Assembly (NCBI RefSeq): GCF_021495345.1
Contig: NZ_CP099397.1
Span: 2,294,001 to 2,358,000 of the forward strand
Direction of reading: 5' to 3'
Length of the DNA: 64,000 nucleotides
DNA from: Pseudomonas hydrolytica
Lineage (GTDB): Bacteria > Pseudomonadota > Gammaproteobacteria > Pseudomonadales > Pseudomonadaceae
This document shows, one piece after another, positions 21,957-29,986 of the stretch. Position numbers and translations under genes: made by a program. How positions within the stretch are numbered: the stretch's first letter is position 1; each line of letters starts with the position of its first letter. The notes under the pieces were generated by a model. The model had not been told where the DNA came from and made no database searches. It saw nothing but the letters and a program-made list of their open reading frames with translations.

Positions 21957-23360
21957 ATGCCTGTCGTCACACCTTGGTCCTTACACCGTGCCGTGCCCGC
22001 TGTCCTGCTATTGGCCCTGTCTGCGCCCGCAAGCGCGGAGCTGGGCGATTACAACTTCTGGCAGACGCTGAGCAATCTGGTGTCGCCACCCAAGGCGGAC
22101 AATCCGGTAACGCCGGCGCAGCGCACCGGGCCTTATCCGCTTCTGGCCAACCCGGCCGGTTTCAACAGCGGTTTCAATCCCGGTAACTATTACGGCTGGC
22201 AGACCATTCAGATGGCGCCGCAGACCGGTGCCGTGTGCGGCAACGGCTCGCCCTACAAGTTCTTCATCAACCGCGTGCCCAATACCCGCAACACCATCAT
22301 CTACCTGGAGGGCGGTGGTGCCTGCTGGGATTACGCCAGCTGCAGCGGGCAGAGCGGCATCCGCGGTGCACGCAACCCCAATGGCATCGCCGACGACTAC
22401 ATGTCGCTGCTCAACCCGGGCGCCAGCCTGGTCAGCCCCTTCGTCGTGCGCCTGCATCCCTGGACGCGGGTGAAGACGCAGAACTGGAACATGGTCTACG
22501 TGCCTTACTGCACCGGCGACATCTACTCCGGCGACAAGGTGGCGGTGTACGAAGACCCGCAAGGTCAGCAGCCGCCACTGGTGTGGCATCACAACGGGCT
22601 GCGCAACATGCGCGCGGTGGTGGGCTGGCTCAAGGACAACCTGCCGCGGCCGACGCAGATGCTCGCTACCGGTTGCAGTGCCGGCGGCGCCGGCAGCCTG
22701 ACCAACTATGCCAACCTGCGTCAGGACATCGCGCCCAATCGCGGCTACCTGATCAACGATTCCGGACCCGTCTACACCGCGCTGGCCGGCGACAACCAGG
22801 CCTATCCCTCCTATCCGTTGCAGACCCTGATCCGTCAGGCCTGGGGGCTGGATGCCGCGCAGGGGCCGCTGCAGTACCTGCAGGCGCGGCTGCCCGGTTT
22901 CTCCAGCACTGACCTGGGCAGCCTGTATCCGGCGCTGTCGAGCAACCTGCCGGGCGACCGTATGGGCCACACGCACTTCTGGCAGGATCTGAACTACTCG
23001 TCCTATTCCTACGAGCGCTTCTATCCGGAGATCGTCAACGCGCCGGATCAGGCCACCAAGGAGGCGCTGATCAAGCAGCGCTGGCGCACCGACACCAGCC
23101 GTCTGCGTGGCCAACTGGCCAACCTGGGTAACGTCGGCGGCTATTTCCCGCAGTTTCGCAACGTCAACGAAAGCCACTGCACCAGCATCATCGAGTTCGC
23201 CAACTCCGATATTCAGGAGCAGAACCTGGAGCTGGATCACTTCGTCAGCAATGTGCTCGATGGCACCGGCCAGGTGCTGGACGCTTCCGAGAGCAGCGAC
23301 GTAGCCGACCGCAACAAGCCGTTCAATCTGCTGTATTACCTGCTGGACCAGTTGCTCTGA
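21957..23360 (+). CDS. secreted pectinacetylesterase-family serine hydrolase
   Basis: The ATG at 21957 follows gagg and opens a signal peptide (AVPAVLLLALSAPASA, cut before ELGDY); the mature protein has about 440 residues. The family features are the oxyanion-type loop IYLEGGGACWDYASC and the nucleophile elbow ATGCSAGGAGS with Ser241, plus a C-terminal ESHC that may supply the catalytic His. Several Cys pairs fit a periplasmic or secreted protein. This is the pectinacetylesterase/NOTUM-like group of alpha/beta hydrolases, which remove acyl groups from polysaccharides or, in animals, from lipidated proteins. The real substrate here is unknown. It stands alone and is followed by a strong terminator, and is not part of the usual nuo-aceA neighbourhood. 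Confidence 0.75.
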   Translation: MPVVTPWSLHRAVPAVLLLALSAPASAELGDYNFWQTLSNLVSPPKADNPVTPAQRTGPYPLLANPAGFNSGFNPGNYYGWQTIQMAPQTGAVCGNGSPYKFFINRVPNTRNTIIYLEGGGACWDYASCSGQSGIRGARNPNGIADDYMSLLNPGASLVSPFVVRLHPWTRVKTQNWNMVYVPYCTGDIYSGDKVAVYEDPQGQQPPLVWHHNGLRNMRAVVGWLKDNLPRPTQMLATGCSAGGAGSLTNYANLRQDIAPNRGYLINDSGPVYTALAGDNQAYPSYPLQTLIRQAWGLDAAQGPLQYLQARLPGFSSTDLGSLYPALSSNLPGDRMGHTHFWQDLNYSSYSYERFYPEIVNAPDQATKEALIKQRWRTDTSRLRGQLANLGNVGGYFPQFRNVNESHCTSIIEFANSDIQEQNLELDHFVSNVLDGTGQVLDASESSDVADRNKPFNLLYYLLDQLL

Positions 23361-23369
23361 TGGTACGCA

Positions 23370-23399
23370 GGGGCGCGGCGCCAGACCGCGCCCCTTTTT
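23370..23399 (+). terminator. rho-independent terminator after the hydrolase gene
   Basis: The arms ggggcgcgg and ccgcgcccc (9 base pairs, 7-base loop) are followed by ttttt. Confidence 0.85.
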
Positions 23400-23423
23400 C
23401 AACAGCATTCAGGGAGTCGATCC

Positions 23424-23945
23424 ATGCCGGGAACCTACGTGGTGCAGGACAGAAATGCCGGCCATGGACGCGCCGGATTGGCACTGCCTTTCCCGCCCAC
23501 GGCAGGCCCGCTGGTCATCCGCGAGAAGAACGACCTGCGTTATCTGCAGATGAGCCAGCCCTGGTGCGGGGACGTGGCAGACGAGGCGTATGCGGGGTGT
23601 TTCACCGAGGGCATATCCGATTGTTCGGTGGTGGCCGTCATGGAATGGGAGCCGCAGCGCAACGGCTGGGGGCGCTGTTACTTCGAGCATTTGGCCGGGG
23701 CGGCCATCACTTCGCACTCAATGCAGCTGGCCAGCCATGTGCTGCGCAGTGTACGAGGCCCGCGCTTTGCCGTGGTCGCCCAGTACTACGGCGGGATTGC
23801 CTTCTCGGAAGCGGATAGCTTGTTCGATGAGCTGAGAGTGCCGCCGCAGAACCGCTCCTATTACCAGTCCGGACGCAGAGGCATGAACTTCGGGCTGCGC
23901 TTCTTCGGCGGCTATTTCGGTGAACATCTGCCGGGCAATCAGTAG
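23424..23945 (+). CDS. small protein with CheD/CNF/BLF1-like Thr-Cys-His signature
   Basis: The 173-residue protein has no signal peptide or membrane helix and is preceded by a good ribosome site (ggag). I do not recognise it by name. Its middle reads FTEGISDCSVVAV then, after a G-rich turn, CYFEHLAG: Thr61, Cys67 and His89. A Thr six residues before a Cys, inside a hydrophobic strand and followed by a His, is the catalytic layout of the CheD/CNF1 deamidase fold: CheD has TLGLGSC, and Burkholderia BLF1 has TYYLSGC. Glutamine deamidation is therefore a reasonable guess, not a demonstrated function. It starts 25 bases after the terminator of the upstream hydrolase, so it probably has its own promoter or relies on read-through. 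Confidence 0.7.
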   Translation: MPGTYVVQDRNAGHGRAGLALPFPPTAGPLVIREKNDLRYLQMSQPWCGDVADEAYAGCFTEGISDCSVVAVMEWEPQRNGWGRCYFEHLAGAAITSHSMQLASHVLRSVRGPRFAVVAQYYGGIAFSEADSLFDELRVPPQNRSYYQSGRRGMNFGLRFFGGYFGEHLPGNQ

Positions 23946-23963
23946 CTTCATGCCAGTGCATCG

Positions 23964-24608
23964 TCACTGATAGCTGCGCTCGCGGGCTTCCTGCAGGCGC
24001 TGACGCAGATACTGATCACGGCTGAGCCCGTCGGGGACATTCTGCAGGGCCATGACTTCCTCGACGATGCGCCGCTCCTCGGCCTTGTAGCGCTCGAACT
24101 GCGGATCCGGTCGCTGCGCCTGGGCAGCCTCGCGTTCGGCGCTCAGCGCCTGGTAGCGACGTATCAGGGCCTCGCCACGGGCCTTCTGCGCGGCTTCATC
24201 CTGAGTGTCCGCCTTGATCAGCGCCAGTTGCAGCAGCAGCGCCTCGCTCAGGGCCAGCTCGCCTTGCTGCTCCAGCGTCTCGATGCCTTGCTCGAGGTCG
24301 CGCACCTCGGCGGCGCGGGCTGCGGCGTCCAGCTCTGCGGCGCGCTCGATAAAGTCCCGATAGCGGTTATGAAAGGCCAGGCGCTGCTGCTGTTTCCTGA
24401 CCTGTGGGGCGGCCAGCAGCTGCAGCTGTTCGGAGGTAGGCGGCTGCTCGCTGGGGACGGCGGGTTGCGGCAAGGCGCTGGTTGCAGGCGGCGTGGCAGG
24501 TGCCTGCTGCGCGGTCCGGGCAGCCGGCTGCAGCCAGTACCAGCTCAGGGCGGTTCCGGCCAGAACGAGGCAGGTGCCGAACAGCAGGGTGGAGCGGGGC
24601 ATGGGCAT
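23964..24608 (-). CDS. membrane-anchored periplasmic coiled-coil protein, lipase-chaperone-like
   Basis: The 214-residue protein begins with one hydrophobic helix (about residues 7-27), then an Ala/Pro/Gln-rich linker to about residue 65. The rest is strongly helical and charged (RAAELDAAARAAEVRDLEQG and similar). This layout resembles the lipase-specific foldases (LifO) and the phospholipase accessory protein PlcR, which sit in the inner membrane and help a secreted enzyme fold. I see no RxxFDY foldase motif, so the resemblance is weak. It is downstream of phoX in the same direction, which may point to a shared job in export of phosphate-acquisition enzymes. Unrecognised by name. Confidence 0.6.
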   Translation of the reverse strand: MPMPRSTLLFGTCLVLAGTALSWYWLQPAARTAQQAPATPPATSALPQPAVPSEQPPTSEQLQLLAAPQVRKQQQRLAFHNRYRDFIERAAELDAAARAAEVRDLEQGIETLEQQGELALSEALLLQLALIKADTQDEAAQKARGEALIRRYQALSAEREAAQAQRPDPQFERYKAEERRIVEEVMALQNVPDGLSRDQYLRQRLQEARERSYQ

Positions 24609-24692
24609 TCCTTGCGCGAGTCGATGGCGTTCTCAGCGTAGAAGCTGCCACGGCGCTTTGCCTGTCCATGCATCGAATGAACGCGCCGGACA

Positions 24693-24717
24693 ACCCTCTC
24701 CCGCAGGGGGAGAGGGT
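24693..24717. repeat. intergenic palindrome, ctctcccgcagggggagag type
   Basis: The arms accctctccc and gggagagggt enclose a short loop just past the phoX stop. This is a common form of intergenic repeat in Pseudomonas and could end phoX transcription, but no T-run follows. Confidence 0.5.
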
Positions 24718-24730
24718 GCCGGCGGTGGGA

Positions 24731-26734
24731 TCAGAACAGCGGTTTGCCGTCTTCGCGGGTGACAATCACCGTGGCCGAGCGCGGGCGGCGGCCGGGGCCG
24801 TCCGGCCAGGTGCTGCGGAAATCGGTCGGGGTCGAGCCTTCACCCGGGTGCTGGATGTTGACGAACAGCGTGCGGAAGTCCGGCGTGGCGGTAATACCGG
24901 TGACTTCGCAGCCCACGGGACCGACCAAAAAGCGCTTCATCTCGCCGGTGGTCGGTTCGGCTACCAGCATCTGGTTGTTGCCGAACGGGCCGCTGGCGAG
25001 CTGGCTGCCGCTCATGTCGGTCTGGATCCACAGCCGGCCTTCATCGTCGAACCACAGGCCATCCGGGCTGGCCAGGCGATTGTCGGCGGTCAGGGGTTTG
25101 CCGTTGGGGTCGATACTGTCGCTTTCCGGGCCGGCCAGCAGGAACAGGCTCCAGACGAACTCACGACCGGCATAGTCGCGGCTCTGCTCGCGCCAGCGGA
25201 TGATGTGACCGTAGGCATTGGCCGGGCGCGGGTTGGCCGCGTCGGCGACGGTGCGCGAGCTGTTGTTGGTGAGGGTGAAGTAGACGTCGCCGTTGTTCGG
25301 GTTCACCGCGCCCCATTCCGGGCGATCCATCTTGGTGGCGCCGACGATATCGGCAGCCAGGCGGGTGTTGATCAGCACCTCACCCTGGTCGGCGAAGCTC
25401 ACTCCGGCAGCCTTGCAGGCAGCCTGGAAGGCCTTGTCCTTGATGTCCAGGGCCAGCCACTCACCCTTGCCATTGGCCTTGAAGCGCGCCACGTAGAGGG
25501 TGCCCTCGTCGAGCAGGCTGCCGTTGCTGCGGCCCGGTACGTACTTGCCGCGGCTGACGAACTTGTAGATGTACTCGTTCTGCGAGTCGTCGCCGGAATA
25601 GCACACCACCGGACGGCCCGGCTTGACCGGGGCGAACACCAGGCCCTCGTGGGCGAAGCGACCCAGTGCGGTGCGCTTGATCGGGGCCGATTCCGGCGCG
25701 AAGGGGTCGATCTCGACGATCCAGCCGAAGTGATTCGGCTCGTTACGGTAGTCGCCGGTGGCGTCGGCGGCCAGGCGGGTGGCGTTGAAGCGCTGGAATT
25801 CGTCGCCGGCCAGGTGATCCCAGCCGTAACGGCTGGCGCTGCCCACGCCGTAGCGGGTCATTTCACGCGGGCGTTCGGCATCGCCACTGGCGAAATAGCC
25901 GGCCCAGTTTTCCTCGCAGGTCAGGTAGGTGCCCCAGGGGGTGAAGCCGTTGGCGCAGTTGTTCAATGTGCCGCGAGTGGCGGTGCCGTCGGGGCTGTAG
26001 CGAGTCCGGAGCAGGGCGTGGCCGCGTACCGGGCCGCTGATCTGCATCGGCGTGGCGCCAGTGATGCGGCGGTTGCGGGCGCTGGGCAGCACCTCCCATT
26101 GGCCGCGCACACGGCGCACTTCCACCACGGAAACCCCGTGGGCATTGATTTCCTTGCGAACCTCATCGGCGCTGCTGCGCTTGCCGCCGATCAGGGTGGG
26201 GCCGTTGGGGTGTAGCAGCGGCGCGTCGATGTACTCGTGGTTGAGTACCAGCAGGCCGTGGTCGCTCTTGTGACCGCCGCCGCGCTGACCGTCAATGGGG
26301 AAGAAGTGCATGCCGTCATGGTGCATGCCGATCTGGTCGGCCTGATCGGCGGCGCTGTTGCCGGCGTTCTCGAGGAAAGCCGGGAAGCTGCCGCGAATCG
26401 GCGTGCCCCAGGGAATGAAGGTGGTGGCCTTGTAGCCGGCCGGTACGGTGATGGTATCGGCACGGGTCACCGCCACCGGGTTGAACGGCAGACGCTTGCT
26501 GCGCTTTTTCAGGCGCTCGAGCAGGTCCTTGAGCGGGTTGCCGGCGGCCTCGGCGGTGCCGGGCATGGCCACCCCGAGAAAACCCATGACGCCCAGCGCA
26601 GCGCCGCCAGCGACGACCTGGCGACGGCTCAGGCCGGCTTCGATAAGGTCATTGATATGGGGGTTGGCGGAAGTGTTGCTGAGCGGTTCATCACCATTGC
26701 CGAATAGCACGTCTTGTTCGTGTTCATTGCGCAT
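24731..26734 (-). CDS. phoX: alkaline phosphatase PhoX, Tat-exported
   Basis: The 667-residue protein has a late twin-arginine signal (LSRRQVVAGGAALGVMGFLG, Arg37-Arg38) ending in AEAAG, as usual for PhoX. Family stretches include FPIDGQRGGGHKSDHGLLVL, NCANGFTPWGTYLTCEENW, FGWIVEIDPF, GRFAHEGLVF and SPDGLWFDDEGRLWIQTD, spread over the six-bladed propeller that binds Ca and Fe. PhoX releases phosphate from organic phosphoesters in the periplasm or outside the cell when phosphate is short. A partial match to a Pho box lies upstream. It is not part of the P. aeruginosa nuo-aceA neighbourhood, as far as I recall. Confidence 0.92.
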   Translation of the reverse strand: MRNEHEQDVLFGNGDEPLSNTSANPHINDLIEAGLSRRQVVAGGAALGVMGFLGVAMPGTAEAAGNPLKDLLERLKKRSKRLPFNPVAVTRADTITVPAGYKATTFIPWGTPIRGSFPAFLENAGNSAADQADQIGMHHDGMHFFPIDGQRGGGHKSDHGLLVLNHEYIDAPLLHPNGPTLIGGKRSSADEVRKEINAHGVSVVEVRRVRGQWEVLPSARNRRITGATPMQISGPVRGHALLRTRYSPDGTATRGTLNNCANGFTPWGTYLTCEENWAGYFASGDAERPREMTRYGVGSASRYGWDHLAGDEFQRFNATRLAADATGDYRNEPNHFGWIVEIDPFAPESAPIKRTALGRFAHEGLVFAPVKPGRPVVCYSGDDSQNEYIYKFVSRGKYVPGRSNGSLLDEGTLYVARFKANGKGEWLALDIKDKAFQAACKAAGVSFADQGEVLINTRLAADIVGATKMDRPEWGAVNPNNGDVYFTLTNNSSRTVADAANPRPANAYGHIIRWREQSRDYAGREFVWSLFLLAGPESDSIDPNGKPLTADNRLASPDGLWFDDEGRLWIQTDMSGSQLASGPFGNNQMLVAEPTTGEMKRFLVGPVGCEVTGITATPDFRTLFVNIQHPGEGSTPTDFRSTWPDGPGRRPRSATVIVTREDGKPLF

Positions 26735-26784
26735 GGAGGGCTCCTGGTTAGGCTGATCGACGGAGCCATGACGCTAACCAAGGA

Positions 26785-26804
26785 AAACGACGGAATAGTG
26801 ACAG
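26785..26804 (-). promoter_or_regulatory. possible Pho box upstream of phoX
   Basis: On the minus strand CTGTCAC-tatt-CCGTCGT resembles two PhoB repeats (CTGTCAT spaced by 4), the first 6/7 and the second 5/7. It lies about 50-70 bases before the phoX start, a sensible position. Confidence 0.35.
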
Positions 26805-26847
26805 CGACTGTGCGCTGTTGCACAAAACTGCGAGGTTGGGCTTTCTG

Positions 26848-26907
26848 CAGGGTGCATCGTGCGCACCGAGGCCGCTGCAAACAGCTGGTGCGCATGGCGC
26901 CCCCTGC
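26848..26907. repeat. REP-like inverted pair (ggtgcgca family)
   Basis: gcagggtgcatcgtgcgcacc and ggtgcgcatggcgccccctgc face each other. Related pairs are at 36454-36518 and 53531-53592. Confidence 0.5.
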
Positions 26908-26941
26908 AACAGCCGCGCGCGCAAGTGCCGAAAGCGGGGGA

Positions 26942-26968
26942 TAAAAAAAGCCCCGGCAGTGCCGGGGC
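26942..26968 (-). terminator. rho-independent terminator of aceA
   Basis: On the minus strand gccccggc-act-gccggggc is followed by seven T. It lies 55 bases past the aceA stop. Confidence 0.85.
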
Positions 26969-27022
26969 TAGTTAGGCAAACAAGCTGCTGCGGATGCGTG
27001 GTCCGCAGCAGGGGAACCGTTC

Positions 27023-28618
27023 TTAGTGGAACTGGTTCATGGTGTTGTCTTTACCGCTTGCCTTCAGAGCAGCTTCGCCAGCGAAGTACTCCTTGTGGTT
27101 GTCGCCGATGTCGGAGCCAGCCATGTTCTGGTGCTTGACGCAGGCGATGCCCTGACGGATTTCCTGACGCTGCACGCCCTTCACGTAGGCCAGCATGCCC
27201 TGGTCGGCGAAGTAGCCCTTGGCCAGGTTGTCGGTGGACAGGGCCGCGGTGTGGTAGGTCGGCAGGGTGATCAGGTGGTGGAAGATGCCGGCGTGGGCCG
27301 AACCGTCGCGCTGGAAGGTACGGATCTTCTCGTCGGCCAGCTTGGCCAGTTCGGTCTCGTCGTACTCCACGCTCATCAGCTTGGCGCGGTCGTAGGCGGA
27401 CACGTCCTTGCCTTCGGCAGCCATGGCGTCGAACACCTGCTGACGGAAGTTCAGGGTCCAGTTGAAGGACGGGCTGTTGTTGTACACCAGCTTGGCGTTC
27501 GGGATGACCTGACGGATGCGGTCAACCATGCCCTTGATCTGGCCAACGTGCGGCTTCTCGGTCTCGATCCACAGCAGGTCGGCGCCGTTCTGCAGGCTGG
27601 TGATGCAGTCCAGTACGCAGCGGTCTTCACCGGTGCCAGCGCGGAACTGGAACAGGTTGGACGGCAGGCGCTTCGGACGCAGCAGTTTGCCTTCGCGCTT
27701 GATCACGACGTCGCCGTTGCCCAGCTCGGCTTCGGAGATTTCTTCGCAATCGAGGAAGCTGTTGTACAGGTCGCCCAGGTCGCCCGGCTTGTTGGTGACG
27801 GCGATCTGCTTGGTCAGGCCGGCGCCCAGGGAGTCGGTACGTGCGACGATCACGCCGTTGTCGATGCCCAGCTCGAGGAAGGCGTAGCGAACGGCAGCGA
27901 TCTTGGCGAGGAAGTCGGCGTGCGGAACGGTCACTTTACCGTCCTGGTGGCCGCACTGCTTCTCGTCGGAAACCTGGTTCTCGATCTGGATGCAGCAGGC
28001 ACCGGCTTCGATCATGCGCTTGGCCAGCAGGTAGGTGGCTTCCGGGTTACCGAAGCCGGCGTCGATGTCGGCGATGATCGGGACGATGTGGGTCTCGAAA
28101 TTGTCGATCTGGTTCTGGATCTCGGCAGCCTTGGCCTGGTCGCCGGCTTCGCGAGCAGCGTCCAGCGCGGTGAACAGCAGGTCCAGCTCGCGGCTGTCGG
28201 CCTGACGCAGGAAGGTGTACAGCTCTTCGATCAGGTCGGAGACGGCGGTCTTCTCGTGCATCGACTGGTCCGGCAGCGGGCCGAAGTCGGAGCGCAGAGC
28301 CGCAACCATCCAGCCGGACAGGTACAGGTACTTCTTGTTGGTGGTCTTCAGGTGCTTCTTGATCGAGATCAGCTTCTGCTGACCGATGAAACCGTGCCAG
28401 CAGCCCAGGGACTGGGTGTAGAGGGAGGAGTCGGCGTCGTACTCTTCCATGTCCTTGCGCATGATGTCAGCGGTGTACTGAGCGATTTCCAGACCGGTCT
28501 TGAAGCGGTTCTGAGCGCGCATACGGGCGACGGACTCGGGGTTGATAGCGCTCCAGCTGCTGCCGAACTTCTCTTTCAGAGCGGCTACAGCCTTGATGTC
28601 GTTTTGATATGCGGACAT
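27023..28618 (-). CDS. aceA: isocitrate lyase
   Basis: The ATG at 28618 follows aagga and gives 531 residues, the length of the Pseudomonas-type enzyme. It splits isocitrate to glyoxylate and succinate, opening the glyoxylate shunt used on acetate and fatty acids. The active-site loop is present as EKQCGHQDGK, with the catalytic Cys and the QCGH wording of this subgroup rather than KKCGH. ADIDAGFGNPEATYLLAK, metal-binding, and NNSPSFNWT, substrate-binding, are intact. The gene is monocistronic with a long leader and a strong terminator. The two isocitrate dehydrogenases about 8.5 kb away compete for the same substrate. Confidence 0.96.
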   Translation of the reverse strand: MSAYQNDIKAVAALKEKFGSSWSAINPESVARMRAQNRFKTGLEIAQYTADIMRKDMEEYDADSSLYTQSLGCWHGFIGQQKLISIKKHLKTTNKKYLYLSGWMVAALRSDFGPLPDQSMHEKTAVSDLIEELYTFLRQADSRELDLLFTALDAAREAGDQAKAAEIQNQIDNFETHIVPIIADIDAGFGNPEATYLLAKRMIEAGACCIQIENQVSDEKQCGHQDGKVTVPHADFLAKIAAVRYAFLELGIDNGVIVARTDSLGAGLTKQIAVTNKPGDLGDLYNSFLDCEEISEAELGNGDVVIKREGKLLRPKRLPSNLFQFRAGTGEDRCVLDCITSLQNGADLLWIETEKPHVGQIKGMVDRIRQVIPNAKLVYNNSPSFNWTLNFRQQVFDAMAAEGKDVSAYDRAKLMSVEYDETELAKLADEKIRTFQRDGSAHAGIFHHLITLPTYHTAALSTDNLAKGYFADQGMLAYVKGVQRQEIRQGIACVKHQNMAGSDIGDNHKEYFAGEAALKASGKDNTMNQFH

Positions 28619-29176
28619 GGTCAATCCTTCAAAAAATGTGTTGGTTGAGCACCGACTACCCTCGCAATGCGTGCACGGATGCAGCGGCTGCGGGAGGCTT
28701 CCACTTTGACGGCGAGACGGCTGGGGCGAGGATTGACCGCGAGGAGGGGGGATGTGGCGAACAGCTCGATAAGGTCGCTTGGGCCGGTCGGCTCGTGGAA
28801 ACCTTGGGCACCTGCTGCATCTTTCGATCTGTCTGACGCTAAACGCTTCCCCGTCCCTCAGGACAACTTCGTTCCAGTCGCAACCTCGTCGTACGGCCTT
28901 GTGGGCTGTTGGGACACGGACCGTTACGAAGTACTTCGTGAACGATCTGGAGATCCTTTTCAGGACCCCTGGCTAGCGGGAGCGAGGCCATCATGCCTCT
29001 CGAGAAATGCTTCGTCAAACGTTTTGTAGTGGTTTTTTCAGGCTACTACATATTCAGGAGACGACTGGCTGGTCACGCATGGCAGCCCATGAGGCGGGCG
29101 TTTCAGCGGTTTTGCGGGTTGCGCGTGTTGTCCATCGTTCTTGTGAGGAAAATGCACTCGACTTTGGTCGGTGGCG
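28619..29176 (-). promoter_or_regulatory. aceA control region with a long leader
   Basis: This 558-base gap has no convincing gene. A good sigma-70 promoter reads TTGACG (29018-29013), 17 bases, CATGAT (28995-28990) toward aceA, which would leave a leader of about 365 bases. Just upstream, tgtagt and actaca form an inverted repeat (29025-29050), possibly an operator. Inside the leader is the perfect 14-base palindrome acgaagtacttcgt (28926-28939). Which regulator binds is unknown. Confidence 0.45.
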
Positions 29177-29986
29177 TCAGTCGAGCGCCTCGACCTTGAT
29201 CCGCAGCGACATGTCTTCGCGGCCCTGGGTGGTGTGCCGACGCAGCACGTCGCGGCCGCTGGAGCTGGTGTCCTCGCTGACTCCGCCAAGGGTGATCCAT
29301 TCGCCGAGTCGGCCGCTGACGCGGGTGTCGGTGCTCTGCACGTCGATCACATCTGGGCGGTTGCTGTTGACGCGATCACGCTGACTGCTGATGGCCACAT
29401 GCACCAGTTCGCCGGAGAGGCTGGCCGTTACGTAGAAGCCTCGGGTGACGTCGCGGTACTGGGTGTCCTGATAGATCCGCCCGTAGGGGCCGGTGCTGGT
29501 GGTGGTCAGCGGCACGCTCTGGCCGACCTGGATCAGCGCCGGATAACCTTCGGTGGCCTGTACCTGCTGGGTGCCGCCGCCACGACTGTCAGTGCTGCGA
29601 CGAATTATGCGCACCTGGTCGCGGCCGTTCACTTCGCCACGGCCGACCTGCACCTCGGCATTGCCGGCGCTGGGCGTGCCGTCGACCCGATAGCCGCGGT
29701 CGTTCTGGTAGCTGCTGTCGGCGCTTTCGACCGTGATCAGCAGGCGGCGAGGACGGGTGTCGAGCTGCTGCAGGAGCACGCGAATCTCGCCGATCTTGGC
29801 GGGTGAAGCATTGACGATCAGCTGGTTGCCGTAGGCGCTGACCTTGCCCTCGTTGCCGAGCATCGACTGCACCACGCCAAGCACATCGTCGGCGGTGCGG
29901 TAGTTCAGCGGAATCACCTCGGTAGCCGCGTGCAGCGGCAGGCACAGGCCGAGAAGCAGGGCGGCGAACAGCGTGCGCAGGGTCAT
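29177..29986 (-). CDS. exported secretin N-domain-like protein
   Basis: The ATG at 29986 opens a signal peptide (TLRTLFAALLLGLCLPLHA, cut after HAA). The mature part begins with a secretin-type N1/NolW domain: VIPLNYRTADDVLGVVQSML, then GNQLIVNASPAKIGEIRVLL. The second half (YPALIQVGQSVPL, GFYVTASLSGELVHVAISSQ, GRLGEWITLGGV) resembles the start of a secretin beta-domain, but at 269 residues it is too short to form a full outer-membrane gate. It overlaps the preceding gene by 4 bases. No type II, III or IV secretion genes are nearby, so it is not an ordinary secretin. The function is unknown. Confidence 0.75.
   Translation of the reverse strand: MTLRTLFAALLLGLCLPLHAATEVIPLNYRTADDVLGVVQSMLGNEGKVSAYGNQLIVNASPAKIGEIRVLLQQLDTRPRRLLITVESADSSYQNDRGYRVDGTPSAGNAEVQVGRGEVNGRDQVRIIRRSTDSRGGGTQQVQATEGYPALIQVGQSVPLTTTSTGPYGRIYQDTQYRDVTRGFYVTASLSGELVHVAISSQRDRVNSNRPDVIDVQSTDTRVSGRLGEWITLGGVSEDTSSSGRDVLRRHTTQGREDMSLRIKVEALD

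Noticed and set aside
28640..28820. Possible leader peptide of about 57 codons in the aceA leader (minus strand)
   Set aside because: The start has no ribosome site, the codon use is not that of the neighbours, and there is no run of regulatory codons.
28609..29384. Several plus-strand frames between aceA and the secretin-like gene
   Set aside because: They overlap one another and the flanking genes, have no ribosome sites and no recognisable domain. The region is better explained as the aceA control region.
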